A stretch of DNA of 29,293 bases from Planctomycetaceae bacterium UBA4732 (GCA_002404095.1 DHJA01000096.1:11484-40776), one strand, 5' to 3'. Positions 6,256-15,802 are shown, counted from the stretch's first letter. A program made the numbers and translations. The notes: generated by a model from the letters alone, not told the origin.

Positions 6256-8652
6256 ATGAAAATGCCGAAGGGTTATGAGTATGGCGGCGGCGGCTCCTCT
6301 TCCGGAAAGCGAGGACGGCCCGGACGCCGGCCGGCGGAGGAAGACAAGCCCGCCGACAACGCGCCGCCGCCTGCGTCTCTGCCGGCCCGCGTCACAGTTC
6401 GGACGGCGCGGCACGACATTCTCACCTTTGGCGACCTCCTTCAGGGGGAAGACGCCGGCCGATGGTCTCAAATCGTATGGTCTCAAATCGTATGCAACCG
6501 TCGCCGTTGGGCGGACAACAAGGCGGCCAGCGACGACCTGGCCGCACAAAGCCGCAAAGATTTGATGGAGTACGGTTTCACGGAAGACCACCTCCGCCAG
6601 ATCGCAGACGCCGGTCTGGTGGAAGTCAGTCTTCCTTATGACGCCGACTCCCACGCTTGGGAATCCCTTCTCTTTCCCTGGGAATACATACTGACGGCGG
6701 CGACCCGTTCGCTCCGCCAGGACAAGCCGTTGACGGTCGTGCGTCACCTCGAAAGAAACGGCCCTCCTCCGTCGCCCCGACCTCTGGAAAAGCTCCTGCT
6801 CGTTGTCAGCGCGCCCGGCGAGGTGGACGCCGCCTATTCGTTCGATTCCGAACTCAAATTGGTGCGGGCCAAGCTGAGCAACGTCCGGGCGAAAGATTCG
6901 CCCGATCCGACGGCGGAAGAGTTGCGGCAAGACATTGAGGATTTTCAGCCCGACGTCATTCACTTGGCGGGGTGCGACGTCTGGGAAGCGTCCGCCCTCC
7001 TTGAGCTTCCCGACGACCCCGGACGCGCGGACGGCTACATGCTGCAAACGGCCGACGGACAGCCCCACGCCGTGAGCGCCCGCGACTTGGCGAAGATTTT
7101 GAACGCCGGCAAGCAAAAGCCGCTGGTGGTGGCGTGTAACTTCTGGAACTCCGCGTCGCGCGTCGCCGCGCTCGCGGTCGCCGAAGGCGCCGGAGCGGCC
7201 GTTGGCTTTCAGGACGAATTTGACTCCGAATTGGGCGAACAGTTTTACGGCGTCTTTTACAACGTCCTACGCCTCTCCGGCGGCGACGTGCTGTTGGCGT
7301 TCCAAGAAGGGTGCGCCGAAGTGCGGTCGCAAACGAACGCCTTGCTGAGAAGCGGCGTGGTGTTATGGTCGGCCCGCTCCATCCGGGAAACGGCCGGCGA
7401 TGCGAGACCCCGGCGCCGACGGCGGGCGGCGTCGCAGCCGCCGGATGAGACGCCCAAAGCGCAGCCGGCCGGTGCCATGTCCGGCGCCCAATTGCGGGAG
7501 GCGCTCGAACAAAGTAAGCGCGTGGAAGTTCAACTCAATGGGCAAAACCCGTGCGACCTCTTGCTGGCCGACGTCCGCCCATACACCGAGTTGAACTACT
7601 CAATGCTCCACAACAAAGGAGGCTTGTTCAAGACGTTCACGTTGAAAAACTGCGCCAAGGAAGGCGTGATGCGCGACGTGGAGTTGGAGGTGCAGCTCTA
7701 CCTTGGCGCCGACTCGTTCCCGTGGCGCATGAAGACCGACCTGACCCAGTCGGCGGAAAATTTCAGCGACAAGATCAAGGCGCCGTTGACCTCGGCCCTG
7801 GGGCGCGGGCTGCGCGAAAGCGTGCGTACGACTCTCTATGTCCGAGTGTCGTGGAAGGGTCAGGACGTCGTCCGCCAGACGCACCCGGTCACGCTGCTGG
7901 CCGTGGACGAATGGAGAGACAACGAGTTGAATCGCGTGTGGTTGCCCTCCTTTGTGCTTTCGCGCGACCCGCAAGTGGCGAAGATCATCGACGCGGCCCA
8001 TCGCTATCTTATGGTCTTGGAGGACGACAGCGGAGCCGGGTTCGTGGGCTACGAAAGCAGCGAGGAGACGCCGGCCGAGCGTGCCCAAGAGGTGGACCTC
8101 CAGGTCCAGGCGGTCTGGTTCAGCCTGCTCCACGACCTGCCGCTGGGGTACATCAACCCGCCGCCGACCTTCGCCCAGGCTTCTCAGCGTTTGCGCACCC
8201 CGACGGACGTGGTGCGCGGCCGACGAGGCACCTGCATCGACCTGACGCTGCTGCTGGCCGCCTGCCTGGAATATCTCGACATTTACCCTGTCATTATTCT
8301 GTTAAAGGGTCACGCCTTCGCCGGCTACTGGCGGAGTGCGGAAGCGCATCAGGCGTTCGTGCAGTCGCGGACGGCCACGTCGGCGCCGGGCGCACGGACG
8401 GCCGGCCAAACCTGGCGATGGTATCTGGACAAATCCTTTTACGGCGAGGTCCAGGATGCGGTGCAGCGCGGCGACCTGGTTCCGATCGAGAGTGTGTGGC
8501 TGACCCACCGCGGCAGTTTTTGGGAAGCGGTGGACGAGGGTGTTAAAAACCTGCGCGACGCGGAGGAGTTCGACGCGCTGATCGACGTCAGGCTGGCGCG
8601 GGAGGAGGAAGTGACGCCCCTGCCGCTGCTGCAACGGGAGAACAAGCCATGA
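6256..8652 (+). CDS. CHAT-like / transglutaminase-like fusion protein (798 aa)
   Basis: After a Gly/Arg/Pro-rich disordered N-terminus (1-45) comes a region of about 320 residues with the features of a CHAT (caspase HetF-associated) domain: FPWEYIL (140-146), KLLLVVSAP, DVIHLAGCDVWE (233-244), KPLVVACNFW (288-297) and GAGAAVGFQDEFDSELGEQF (311-330). A basic linker (383-395) leads to a middle domain (about 405-555). A C-terminal domain (about 560-798) resembles cysteine transglutaminase-like proteases: RGTCIDLTLLLAACLE with C660, GHAFAGYW with H686, and WYLDKSF with D725 as possible acid. The CHAT His and Cys positions look substituted (HLAGC for HxxGHG), so that domain may bind rather than cleave. 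The stop codon overlaps the hydrolase start (ATGA), so the two are translationally coupled. I infer a conflict or defence role. Confidence 0.7.
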   Translation: MKMPKGYEYGGGGSSSGKRGRPGRRPAEEDKPADNAPPPASLPARVTVRTARHDILTFGDLLQGEDAGRWSQIVWSQIVCNRRRWADNKAASDDLAAQSRKDLMEYGFTEDHLRQIADAGLVEVSLPYDADSHAWESLLFPWEYILTAATRSLRQDKPLTVVRHLERNGPPPSPRPLEKLLLVVSAPGEVDAAYSFDSELKLVRAKLSNVRAKDSPDPTAEELRQDIEDFQPDVIHLAGCDVWEASALLELPDDPGRADGYMLQTADGQPHAVSARDLAKILNAGKQKPLVVACNFWNSASRVAALAVAEGAGAAVGFQDEFDSELGEQFYGVFYNVLRLSGGDVLLAFQEGCAEVRSQTNALLRSGVVLWSARSIRETAGDARPRRRRRAASQPPDETPKAQPAGAMSGAQLREALEQSKRVEVQLNGQNPCDLLLADVRPYTELNYSMLHNKGGLFKTFTLKNCAKEGVMRDVELEVQLYLGADSFPWRMKTDLTQSAENFSDKIKAPLTSALGRGLRESVRTTLYVRVSWKGQDVVRQTHPVTLLAVDEWRDNELNRVWLPSFVLSRDPQVAKIIDAAHRYLMVLEDDSGAGFVGYESSEETPAERAQEVDLQVQAVWFSLLHDLPLGYINPPPTFAQASQRLRTPTDVVRGRRGTCIDLTLLLAACLEYLDIYPVIILLKGHAFAGYWRSAEAHQAFVQSRTATSAPGARTAGQTWRWYLDKSFYGEVQDAVQRGDLVPIESVWLTHRGSFWEAVDEGVKNLRDAEEFDALIDVRLAREEEVTPLPLLQRENKP
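6463..6492 (+). repeat. 15-bp in-frame tandem duplication inside the CHAT gene
   Basis: TGGTCTCAAATCGTA occurs twice without interruption (6463-6477 and 6478-6492) and encodes WSQIV-WSQIV at residues 70-79. The exact match suggests a recent slippage event that kept the frame. Confidence 0.9.
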
Positions 8653-10037
8653 ACGCGAGCGCGGCCGAGAGGGAGGAGCTTGAAAAAAGCCGATTGCGGC
8701 TCCGGGAAAGCGTCGAGCAAACGGCGGCCGGCCTCAAACTCGATCTGCCCAAAGGCGACGGCCGGTATGCCATTTCGCCGTTGCGGCGCGGCGCCCGGCG
8801 GCGCCTGGACGATCCGGTCGGTTTACTCACGCTGATTCGGACGGAAGGCGGCGTACTGACGTGGCAGGAGGGGCCGGCCGCGGCGCCGCTCTCCGGCCGG
8901 CGCGGCTTTCGGCGCGGCGCCCTCCCGGACGTTTCCGGCGAAGTCATCAAGCGCGTGCCCTACGTCAAGGTGCTGAAGCTCAACGAAGTAAGCAAGCACC
9001 TTGTCGATCTCGATAAGTACCTGAACAAAGAAGCCTTTCTCGAAGACAAGGCCGGCAATCTCCGCCGCTGGACGGCGGATAACGGTCTCCAATCGGGCAG
9101 CGAGCCTCCCTCGGTAGACAAGCCGTCGCTGGTCTTCGTCCACGGAACCTTCAGCAGTAGTGATTACCTTGTTAAAGATCTGGAAAAGATCGAAGAGGCG
9201 ACGCATTTCCGCCAAGAGGCGGCGAAGGTTTACGGGCCGAACATCTTCGCTTTCGACCATCCCACGCTGTCCGTCAGTCCCGTTCTCAACGCCCTGGACC
9301 TGGCCCGGAAGTTCGCTCACGTCAAGGCGCCGGTGGACGTGATTTGTCACAGCCGCGGCGGACTGGTCGTTCGCTGGTGGCTGGAGGTGATCGCCCCCGA
9401 CCCGGCGCGCCGCGGCCGTGTGGTGATGGTCGGTTCGCCCCTGGCGGGCACGAGCCTCGCCTCTCCGGCCAATTTGCGCGCTTCGTTGGATTTCTTCACC
9501 AACGTCGGCCACGCCCTGGAAATGACGGGAACCGCTGCATCGCTCGTCGCGCCGTTCATGGCCGTGCCGGTCGGCCTTTTGAGGGTGATAAACTCCGTAT
9601 TGGGCGTCGGCGCCAAGACGCCGTTGATCGACGCCGTAGTGGCCATGATCCCGGGTCTGGCCGGCCAATCGCGCGTGGCGAACAACTTCGAGTTGAACCG
9701 GCTGCGCGACAAGTCGCTGCCGATGCCTGAATACCATGTGATCCAATCCCAGTTTAAGCCGCCGCCCGTCCATTGGTGGAAGTTCTGGGACTACTTCAAG
9801 AACAATCGAATGGCCCATTGGGGCGCCGATTTTCTTTTCAAAGAAGCCAACGACCTTGTCGTGGACACCGACTCCATGTCGGACTTCATTGAGGGCCAAA
9901 CATTCAGCCCGCCGCAAGTCAAAGCATTCGTGTACGACTTCGGCCAGAGTGAGACGGTGCATCACACCAACTATTTCCAGCAGAAGGAGACGGCCGAATT
10001 CATCATCAAGAAGGTGCTAAAAGCGCGGGCGCCGTGA
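8649..10037 (+). CDS. Serine alpha/beta-hydrolase, lipase/esterase-like (462 aa)
   Basis: The N-terminal 150 residues are unassigned and look partly helical. From about 155 there is an alpha/beta-hydrolase domain: LVFVHGTFSS (161-170, oxyanion-hole HG), the nucleophile elbow VICHSRGGLV (231-240) with S235, GSPLAGTS (262-269), then NDLVVDTDSM (401-410) with D402 or D406 as acid, and TVHHTNYF (437-444) with H438 or H439. The elbow has Cys where GxSxG normally has its first Gly. The layout recalls DUF7379/PGAP1-like hydrolases. No signal peptide is visible. The ATG overlaps the stop of the CHAT-like gene, with GGGAG upstream. It probably acts as the effector or processing partner of that protein, perhaps on lipids, but the substrate is unknown. 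Confidence 0.75.
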   Translation: MNASAAEREELEKSRLRLRESVEQTAAGLKLDLPKGDGRYAISPLRRGARRRLDDPVGLLTLIRTEGGVLTWQEGPAAAPLSGRRGFRRGALPDVSGEVIKRVPYVKVLKLNEVSKHLVDLDKYLNKEAFLEDKAGNLRRWTADNGLQSGSEPPSVDKPSLVFVHGTFSSSDYLVKDLEKIEEATHFRQEAAKVYGPNIFAFDHPTLSVSPVLNALDLARKFAHVKAPVDVICHSRGGLVVRWWLEVIAPDPARRGRVVMVGSPLAGTSLASPANLRASLDFFTNVGHALEMTGTAASLVAPFMAVPVGLLRVINSVLGVGAKTPLIDAVVAMIPGLAGQSRVANNFELNRLRDKSLPMPEYHVIQSQFKPPPVHWWKFWDYFKNNRMAHWGADFLFKEANDLVVDTDSMSDFIEGQTFSPPQVKAFVYDFGQSETVHHTNYFQQKETAEFIIKKVLKARAP

Positions 10038-10059
10038 TGGGCCGCGCCGCAAAATGCGG

Positions 10060-10065
10060 TACAAT
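10060..10065 (+). promoter_or_regulatory. Candidate -10 box upstream of the PD-(D/E)XK-like gene
   Basis: TACAAT lies about 55 nt before the ATG at 10120, in the 82-bp gap after the hydrolase gene. No convincing -35 hexamer is seen at the right distance. The third gene may therefore have its own start as well as read-through. Confidence 0.3.
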
Positions 10066-10119
10066 CGGTTGTAGGTGTGGTAGATCAGTGCCGATCAGAA
10101 ACAATTTTGGAGTATTAAT

Positions 10120-10719
10120 ATGGCTTTCCGCGACTTCGGCTTTCCCGACGTCCAGCAGAGCCTGGGGCTTACGCTGGCCGAGACCGACCTGTTCAGCCAA
10201 GTGGAAGCCATCGACCTAACCGCGGAGTTTCTCGGACGGATGCGCGGGGGCATTGACTTGGCCTTGGCCGTCAACACCGAGAAGGCGCGTTCGGAGTTCA
10301 TCATCGCGCCGGTGTTGATGGAGTTGCGGCGGATGCTCGGCGGCCGGTTCGGCCTGTTCTCCGGCGTGGAATTCAACGTGGACGCCTCGCGCGGCTTGAA
10401 CGGATATTGCGATTTCATCCTGACCCGGTCGCCGTTGCAATCCGTGCTGACCGCGCCGGTGGTGGCCATCGCGGAAGCCAAAAACGACAACTTGCGAACC
10501 GGCCTCGGCCAGTGCATCGCCGCCATGGTCGCCGCGCGCGAGTTCAACGCCAAGGCGTCGAATCCGATGGATTCCGTTTATGGAGTAGTGACGACGGGAG
10601 GAGCCTGGAAGTTCCTACGTCTCACCGGGTCGGACTTGACGCTCGACTCGCGCGAGTATTTCGTGGCCGAATTGGGCCGAATCATGGGCGTCCTCGCCCA
10701 CATCCTGCGAACCGCGTGA
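10120..10719 (+). CDS. Putative PD-(D/E)XK nuclease-like protein (199 aa)
   Basis: The core resembles the restriction-endonuclease-like fold: E59 in an early helix (KARSEFIIAPVL), then a strand with D98 (GYCDFILT), then a strand with E119-x-K121 (VVAIAEAKND), and a following helix (TGLGQCIAAMVAA). This D...ExK spacing is the classic signature, though no homolog was checked. Related standalone proteins are common in planctomycetes and cyanobacteria and have no assigned function. GGAG lies about eight bases before the ATG. The gene follows the CHAT/hydrolase pair after 82 bp on the same strand. It could belong to that system or just be a neighbour. Confidence 0.6.
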   Translation: MAFRDFGFPDVQQSLGLTLAETDLFSQVEAIDLTAEFLGRMRGGIDLALAVNTEKARSEFIIAPVLMELRRMLGGRFGLFSGVEFNVDASRGLNGYCDFILTRSPLQSVLTAPVVAIAEAKNDNLRTGLGQCIAAMVAAREFNAKASNPMDSVYGVVTTGGAWKFLRLTGSDLTLDSREYFVAELGRIMGVLAHILRTA

Positions 10720-10811
10720 TGAAAGACCTTCAACACGGTTTTGGAAGGTGTTACGAACGATATTGCGGGTCAACGACTCCCTAGCCGCCAGAAAAAAGCG
10801 CCAAGGTTTCC

Positions 10812-10839
10812 TTGACCGCCCGGCCTCCGCGGGTAGAAT
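10812..10839 (+). promoter_or_regulatory. Sigma70-type promoter of the DAHP synthase leader
   Basis: TTGACC (10812-10817) and TAGAAT (10834-10839) are 16 bp apart, the best promoter match in the window. Transcription would begin near 10846, about 320 nt upstream of the DAHP synthase ATG. The 92 bp between the PD-(D/E)XK gene and this promoter show nothing I can name. Confidence 0.65.
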
Positions 10840-10947
10840 AAAAGAGACGTTTCGCACGAACGTGGTGCGATGGGCTAGAGGCCCGCTGTCCGGGCGTGCT
10901 GGTTCACGCGAGGAGGCGGGGTGTCCTAGCGAAAGGAGGCAATCATA

Positions 10948-10980
10948 GTGTGTAAAAGCGATCAGGTGAGGCTGCGCTAG
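10948..10980 (+). CDS. Possible leader peptide (10 aa)
   Basis: A GTG-started frame encoding CKSDQVRLR after the initiator ends at TAG. It is preceded by an excellent ribosome binding site (AAAGGAGG, eight bases upstream). It lies inside the structured leader, and its end overlaps the first arm of the 10970-11013 hairpin, so ribosome position could affect folding. It has no run of Trp, Phe or Tyr codons, so a classical aromatic-amino-acid stalling mechanism is not supported. Confidence 0.35.
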   Translation: MCKSDQVRLR

Positions 10981-11082
10981 GCGCGGCCGACGGGCTGCCG
11001 TCGGGCGCAGCCAATTGTTCGTTAGTAGGGAACCCCGGCGTCTATCTCGCCGGGGTTCCCCCTCTCCAATGCAAGCACCGGC

Positions 11083-11117
11083 AAGCCTTGGAACCCGTGA
11101 GGTTCCAGGGCTTTTTT
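11083..11117 (+). terminator. Intrinsic terminator in front of DAHP synthase
   Basis: A 12-bp stem (11083-11094 with 11102-11113, one G-T pair) and a 7-nt loop are followed by six T residues ending at 11117. The DAHP synthase ATG is only 48 nt further on, with no promoter in between. The terminator must therefore be passed or switched off for expression from the upstream promoter. Confidence 0.75.
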
Positions 11118-11164
11118 ACTTTCCGCCCGCGCCTTCGACGGCCGTGGGCAAGGGAGGCGCAACC

Positions 11165-12178
11165 ATGATCGTCGTTATGAAACCGGGGACGCCGCAAAAA
11201 CAGATCGCCGAGGTCGTCGCTTTGATCGAGCAGCTGGGCCTGCGCGCCAACCGCATCGAAGGCACGGAGTTGACCGTCGTGGCCGCCCTCGGCGAGAAAC
11301 GCGACGGCGCCAAGCAAGCCCTGGAAACGATGGAAGGCGTCGAAAAGGTGGTACCGATTCTGGCGCCGTACAAGATGGCCAGCGTGGAAGTGAAGCGCGA
11401 GCCGACCGTGGTGCAAGTCCGCAACCTGACGGTCGGCGGCGGCCGGCTCGGCGTCATTGCCGGGCCTTGTTCCGTCGAGAGCCGGGAACAGATTTTAGAG
11501 GTCGCCCATATCGTCAAAGAGGCGGGGGCCGCCGGTCTGCGCGGCGGCGCGTTCAAGCCGCGCACCAGCCCGTACAGTTTCCAGGGGATGAAGGAAAAAG
11601 GTTTGGAGCTTCTGGCCGAGGCGCGCGACGCGACCGGCTTGGCCGTGGTGACGGAGGTGATGGCCAAGGAGCACGTGGAGTTGGTGGCGAAGTACGCCGA
11701 CGTGATGCAAGTCGGCGCCCGCAACATGCAGAACTATCCGCTACTGGAAGCGGTGGGCGAGGCGGGCCTGCCGGTGCTGCTGAAGCGCGGCCCGTCCGCC
11801 ACGATGGACGAGTTTTTGCTGGCCGCCGAGTACATCCTCAAGACGGGCAACCAAAAGGTGATCCTGTGCGAGCGCGGCATCCGCACCTTCGAGGATCACA
11901 CAAGGTTCACATTGCCGTTGGCGTCTGTGCCGTACTTACACGAGAAAACACACTTGCCGGTCATGGTCGATCCGAGCCACGGCACCGGCAAGGCCAGCCT
12001 GGTGGCGACAATGGCGCGCGCCGCGGTCGCGGCCGGGGCGGACGGGTTGATCGTGGAGATCCATCCGCACCCGGAGAAGGCGCTCAGCGACGGCTATCAG
12101 GCGCTGACGCCGGCGGCCTTCCGAGAGATGATGCTTGACTGCCGTAAGGTGGCCGAGGCGGTTGGATTACGGATGTGA
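11165..12178 (+). CDS. aroF: 3-deoxy-7-phosphoheptulonate (DAHP) synthase, type I-beta (337 aa)
   Basis: DAHP synthase condenses phosphoenolpyruvate and erythrose 4-phosphate in the first step of the shikimate pathway. Residues 1-70 form the ferredoxin-like N-terminal domain seen in allosteric I-beta enzymes such as the Thermotoga maritima one, where it mediates inhibition by Tyr/Phe. The catalytic barrel shows AGPCSVES (99-106, metal ligand C102), [11 protein letters not shown] (131-141), GARNMQN (184-190), LLKRGP (205-210), CERG (235-238), DPSHGTG (269-275, H272), VEIH (297-300, E298) and D309. The ATG at 11165 has GGGAGG seven bases upstream. An in-frame extension to 11015 would run through the terminator hairpin and is rejected. 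Regulation by the leader is likely. Confidence 0.95.
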   Translation: MIVVMKPGTPQKQIAEVVALIEQLGLRANRIEGTELTVVAALGEKRDGAKQALETMEGVEKVVPILAPYKMASVEVKREPTVVQVRNLTVGGGRLGVIAGPCSVESREQILEVAHIVKEAGAAGLRGGAFKPRTSPYSFQGMKEKGLELLAEARDATGLAVVTEVMAKEHVELVAKYADVMQVGARNMQNYPLLEAVGEAGLPVLLKRGPSATMDEFLLAAEYILKTGNQKVILCERGIRTFEDHTRFTLPLASVPYLHEKTHLPVMVDPSHGTGKASLVATMARAAVAAGADGLIVEIHPHPEKALSDGYQALTPAAFREMMLDCRKVAEAVGLRM

Positions 12179-12191
12179 GGCTGTGCGAAAA

Positions 12192-12251
12192 GGGCGGGGA
12201 AACCCCGCCCCTACAGCGGTTCTTCCGTAGGGGCGAGGTCTCCTCGCCCCT
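12192..12251. repeat. Two GC-rich palindromes between convergent genes
   Basis: GGGCGGGG-AAA-CCCCGCCC (12192-12210, 8-bp stem) and AGGGGCGAGG-TCT-CCTCGCCCCT (12229-12251, 10-bp stem) are variants of one hairpin in the 88-bp gap between the convergent DAHP synthase and sdhB genes. They look like REP-type units. They may help end transcription from both sides, although neither has a T run. Confidence 0.7.
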
Positions 12252-12266
12252 TTCTGGAACAGCCTC

Positions 12267-13019
12267 TTACTCGCCCTTCCCCGATACCACCGCCGCCAGG
12301 TACTCGCGGTTCATCTTGGCGATGAATTCGACGCTGATCTCTTTAGGACAAGCGGCCTCGCATTCGTAGTAATTGGTGCAGTTGCCGAAGCCCTCCGCGT
12401 CCATCTGTTCCACCATGCGCCGCACGCGCCGTGACCGCTCCGGGTCGCCTTGCGGCAACAGCGCCAGGTGCGACACTTTCGCCCCCGTAAACAGGACTGC
12501 CGAGCCGTTCTTGCACGCCGCCACGCAGGCGCCGCAGCCGATGCACTCGGCCGCGTCCATCGCCTTTTCGGCGTCTGGTTTCGCCACCGGCAGGCAATTG
12601 CCGTCCTGCGCCCCGCCGGTGTTCGTGGAAACGAAGCCGCCTGCCTGGATGATGCGGTCGAAAGCGCTGCGATCCACCACGAGGTCTTTGACCAACGGAA
12701 ACGCCCGCGATCGCCACGGCTCGACGTAGATGGCGTCGCCGTCCTTGAAGTTGCGCATATACGTTTGGCACGTCGCCACGCCGTCTTCGGGGCCGTGGGC
12801 CAGACCGTTAATCATCAGGTCGCAGCTGCCGCATATACCTTCACGGCAGTCGCTGTCGAAGGCGATCGGTTCCTCGCCTTTTTCGGTCAGTCCCTGGTTG
12901 ACCACGTCGAGCATTTCGAGAAAGGACATGTCGGGAAAAATGTCGCGGGCCTGGTATTGCACCATGCCGCCGGGTTCGTGCGGCCCCTGTTGTCGCCAGA
13001 CGTGTAGGGTCAGGTTCAT
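12267..13019 (-). CDS. sdhB: Succinate dehydrogenase / fumarate reductase iron-sulfur subunit (250 aa)
   Basis: SdhB carries electrons from the flavoprotein to the quinone site. It has an N-terminal plant-ferredoxin-type domain with C58, C63, C66 and C84 ([2Fe-2S]). The C-terminal domain has [11 protein letters not shown] (C159, C162, C165, C169) and [12 protein letters not shown] (C214, C220, C224) for the [4Fe-4S] and [3Fe-4S] clusters. The ATG at 13019 has GGAG six bases upstream and is preferred over starts at 13031 and 13046. It is the last gene of the sdhC-sdhA-sdhB operon and is separated from sdhA by a 38-bp inverted repeat. It matches the non-classical (epsilonproteobacterial/Bacteroidetes-like) type. 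Confidence 0.95.
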   Translation of the reverse strand: MNLTLHVWRQQGPHEPGGMVQYQARDIFPDMSFLEMLDVVNQGLTEKGEEPIAFDSDCREGICGSCDLMINGLAHGPEDGVATCQTYMRNFKDGDAIYVEPWRSRAFPLVKDLVVDRSAFDRIIQAGGFVSTNTGGAQDGNCLPVAKPDAEKAMDAAECIGCGACVAACKNGSAVLFTGAKVSHLALLPQGDPERSRRVRRMVEQMDAEGFGNCTNYYECEAACPKEISVEFIAKMNREYLAAVVSGKGE

Positions 13020-13035
13020 CTGTTTCTCCATAACA

Positions 13036-13150
13036 AGACCGATCACGAAAGCACGAAAGACGAAAACACGAAAAAAGGCCAGAGAGTGAGCTGTGTTCCT
13101 TCTCTTCTTCCGTTTCGTGTTTTCGTCTTTCGTGCTTTCGTGATTGGTCT
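13036..13150. repeat. Near-perfect 38-bp inverted repeat between sdhA and sdhB
   Basis: The left arm 13036-13073 and the right arm 13113-13150 are reverse complements at 37 of 38 positions, with a 39-nt spacer. The arms are built from CACGAAA/GACGAAA units (for example AAAGCACGAAAGACGAAAAC). The same unit recurs as a degenerate single copy at 19900-19945, so this is a dispersed element. It lies within the sdh transcript and could stabilise the upstream sdhCA part of the mRNA or reduce sdhB expression. Confidence 0.85.
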
Positions 13151-13155
13151 TTGGA

Positions 13156-15075
<1,920 letters not shown>

Positions 15076-15088
15076 GTGAAGTCTCTCA

Positions 15089-15799
15089 TTACGACGGTCG
15101 CCAGCCCGCCAGGATCGCCAGCGGAATTGCGCAATTGCCGATGACAATCAGCACGGCGACGGCCGCGCCAAGGCCGTCGATCAATAGCATCGTGCGCTTG
15201 TTTTTCAGGCCCAGCGACTGCAACCAGCTGCCGGCGCCGTGCCATAGGTGCAATCCCAGAACGATCATCGCCACGACGTAGGCGATGCTCACCAAGGGCT
15301 TCTCAAAGCCGCGAACGACCATCTCGGCCACGTCCAACTCCGGGTGGAGGGCAGGGTCCATCGGAACGGCATATCGGTCGAGGGCGTACTTGTAATCCTT
15401 GGGGTCGGTGAGGCCGAAGGTGAAGTGCAGCAAGTGGTAGATGACGAAAGCGAGGATCACCAATCCCGTAAGCAGCATGTGCCGCGAGGCCCAGCTGGCT
15501 TGCACGGTGTCCTCATAAACATAGCGAACCGGCCGGGCGCGACGGCTGAGCGTCCATAACCGGAGGCCGAAAACGATGTGAACGATGAAAATAGTCAGCA
15601 ACCCGGCGCGGGCGATCCAGAGGAGCGTCGGAACCTCTTCCAGATGGTGGGCGTAGTCGTTGAGCGCTTGCCTGCCGAGGAAGATTTGCAGATTTCCGAG
15701 CATGTGGACGATCACGAAGCCCATGAGACCCGCGCCGGTGACGGCCATGACGTACTTGGAAGCGAGCGTCGAGCGAACCGGCCACAACAACGAATTCAT
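15089..15799 (-). CDS. sdhC: Succinate dehydrogenase cytochrome b subunit, five-helix type (236 aa)
   Basis: This is the membrane anchor and quinone-reacting subunit. It has five hydrophobic helices (about 16-35, 60-82, 107-128, 168-187 and 206-228) with histidines at the usual haem-ligand places (H32, H74, H122 or H125, H184). This is the single-polypeptide dihaem B-type anchor found with menaquinone-linked enzymes such as those of Wolinella and Bacillus. It is the first gene of sdhC-sdhA-sdhB. The ATG at 15799 directly follows a TTG that could also start the protein, and AAGGGCGG lies upstream. Confidence 0.93.
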   Translation of the reverse strand: MNSLLWPVRSTLASKYVMAVTGAGLMGFVIVHMLGNLQIFLGRQALNDYAHHLEEVPTLLWIARAGLLTIFIVHIVFGLRLWTLSRRARPVRYVYEDTVQASWASRHMLLTGLVILAFVIYHLLHFTFGLTDPKDYKYALDRYAVPMDPALHPELDVAEMVVRGFEKPLVSIAYVVAMIVLGLHLWHGAGSWLQSLGLKNKRTMLLIDGLGAAVAVLIVIGNCAIPLAILAGWRPS

Positions 15800-15802
15800 C
15801 AA

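Larger units (their letters stand above)
10846..11117 (+). ncRNA. Long structured leader RNA with attenuator-like end
   Basis: Between the promoter and the DAHP synthase gene lie about 320 nt with no long convincing frame but several strong hairpins. One is GGCTGCGC (10970-10977) with GCGCAGCC (11006-11013), enclosing a CCGACGG/CCGTCGG stem. Another is a perfect 13-bp stem, 11028-11040 with 11048-11060. A T-run terminator follows. GGAACC occurs at 11029-11034 and 11090-11095, and GGTTCC at 11054-11059 and 11101-11106. Segments 1:2 and 3:4 can pair, or 2:3 can pair instead and break the terminator. It matches no riboswitch class I know. It could also be a free-standing small RNA. Confidence 0.55.

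Noticed and set aside
8823..9965. 380-aa minus-strand open frame
   Set aside because: It is antisense to the hydrolase with an intact Ser/Asp/His set, and has no recognisable domain.
10846..11062. RNase P RNA, tmRNA, SRP RNA or 6S RNA
   Set aside because: I looked for their conserved core sequences in the structured leader and found none. It is left as an unnamed leader or small RNA.
11015..11164. In-frame N-terminal extension of DAHP synthase
   Set aside because: It would be translated through two hairpins and a T-run terminator and is not part of the family. The ATG at 11165 has a good ribosome binding site.
13036..13150. CRISPR-like array
   Set aside because: The repeats are inverted arms of short A-rich units, not regularly spaced direct repeats with unique spacers. 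No cas gene is present in the window.
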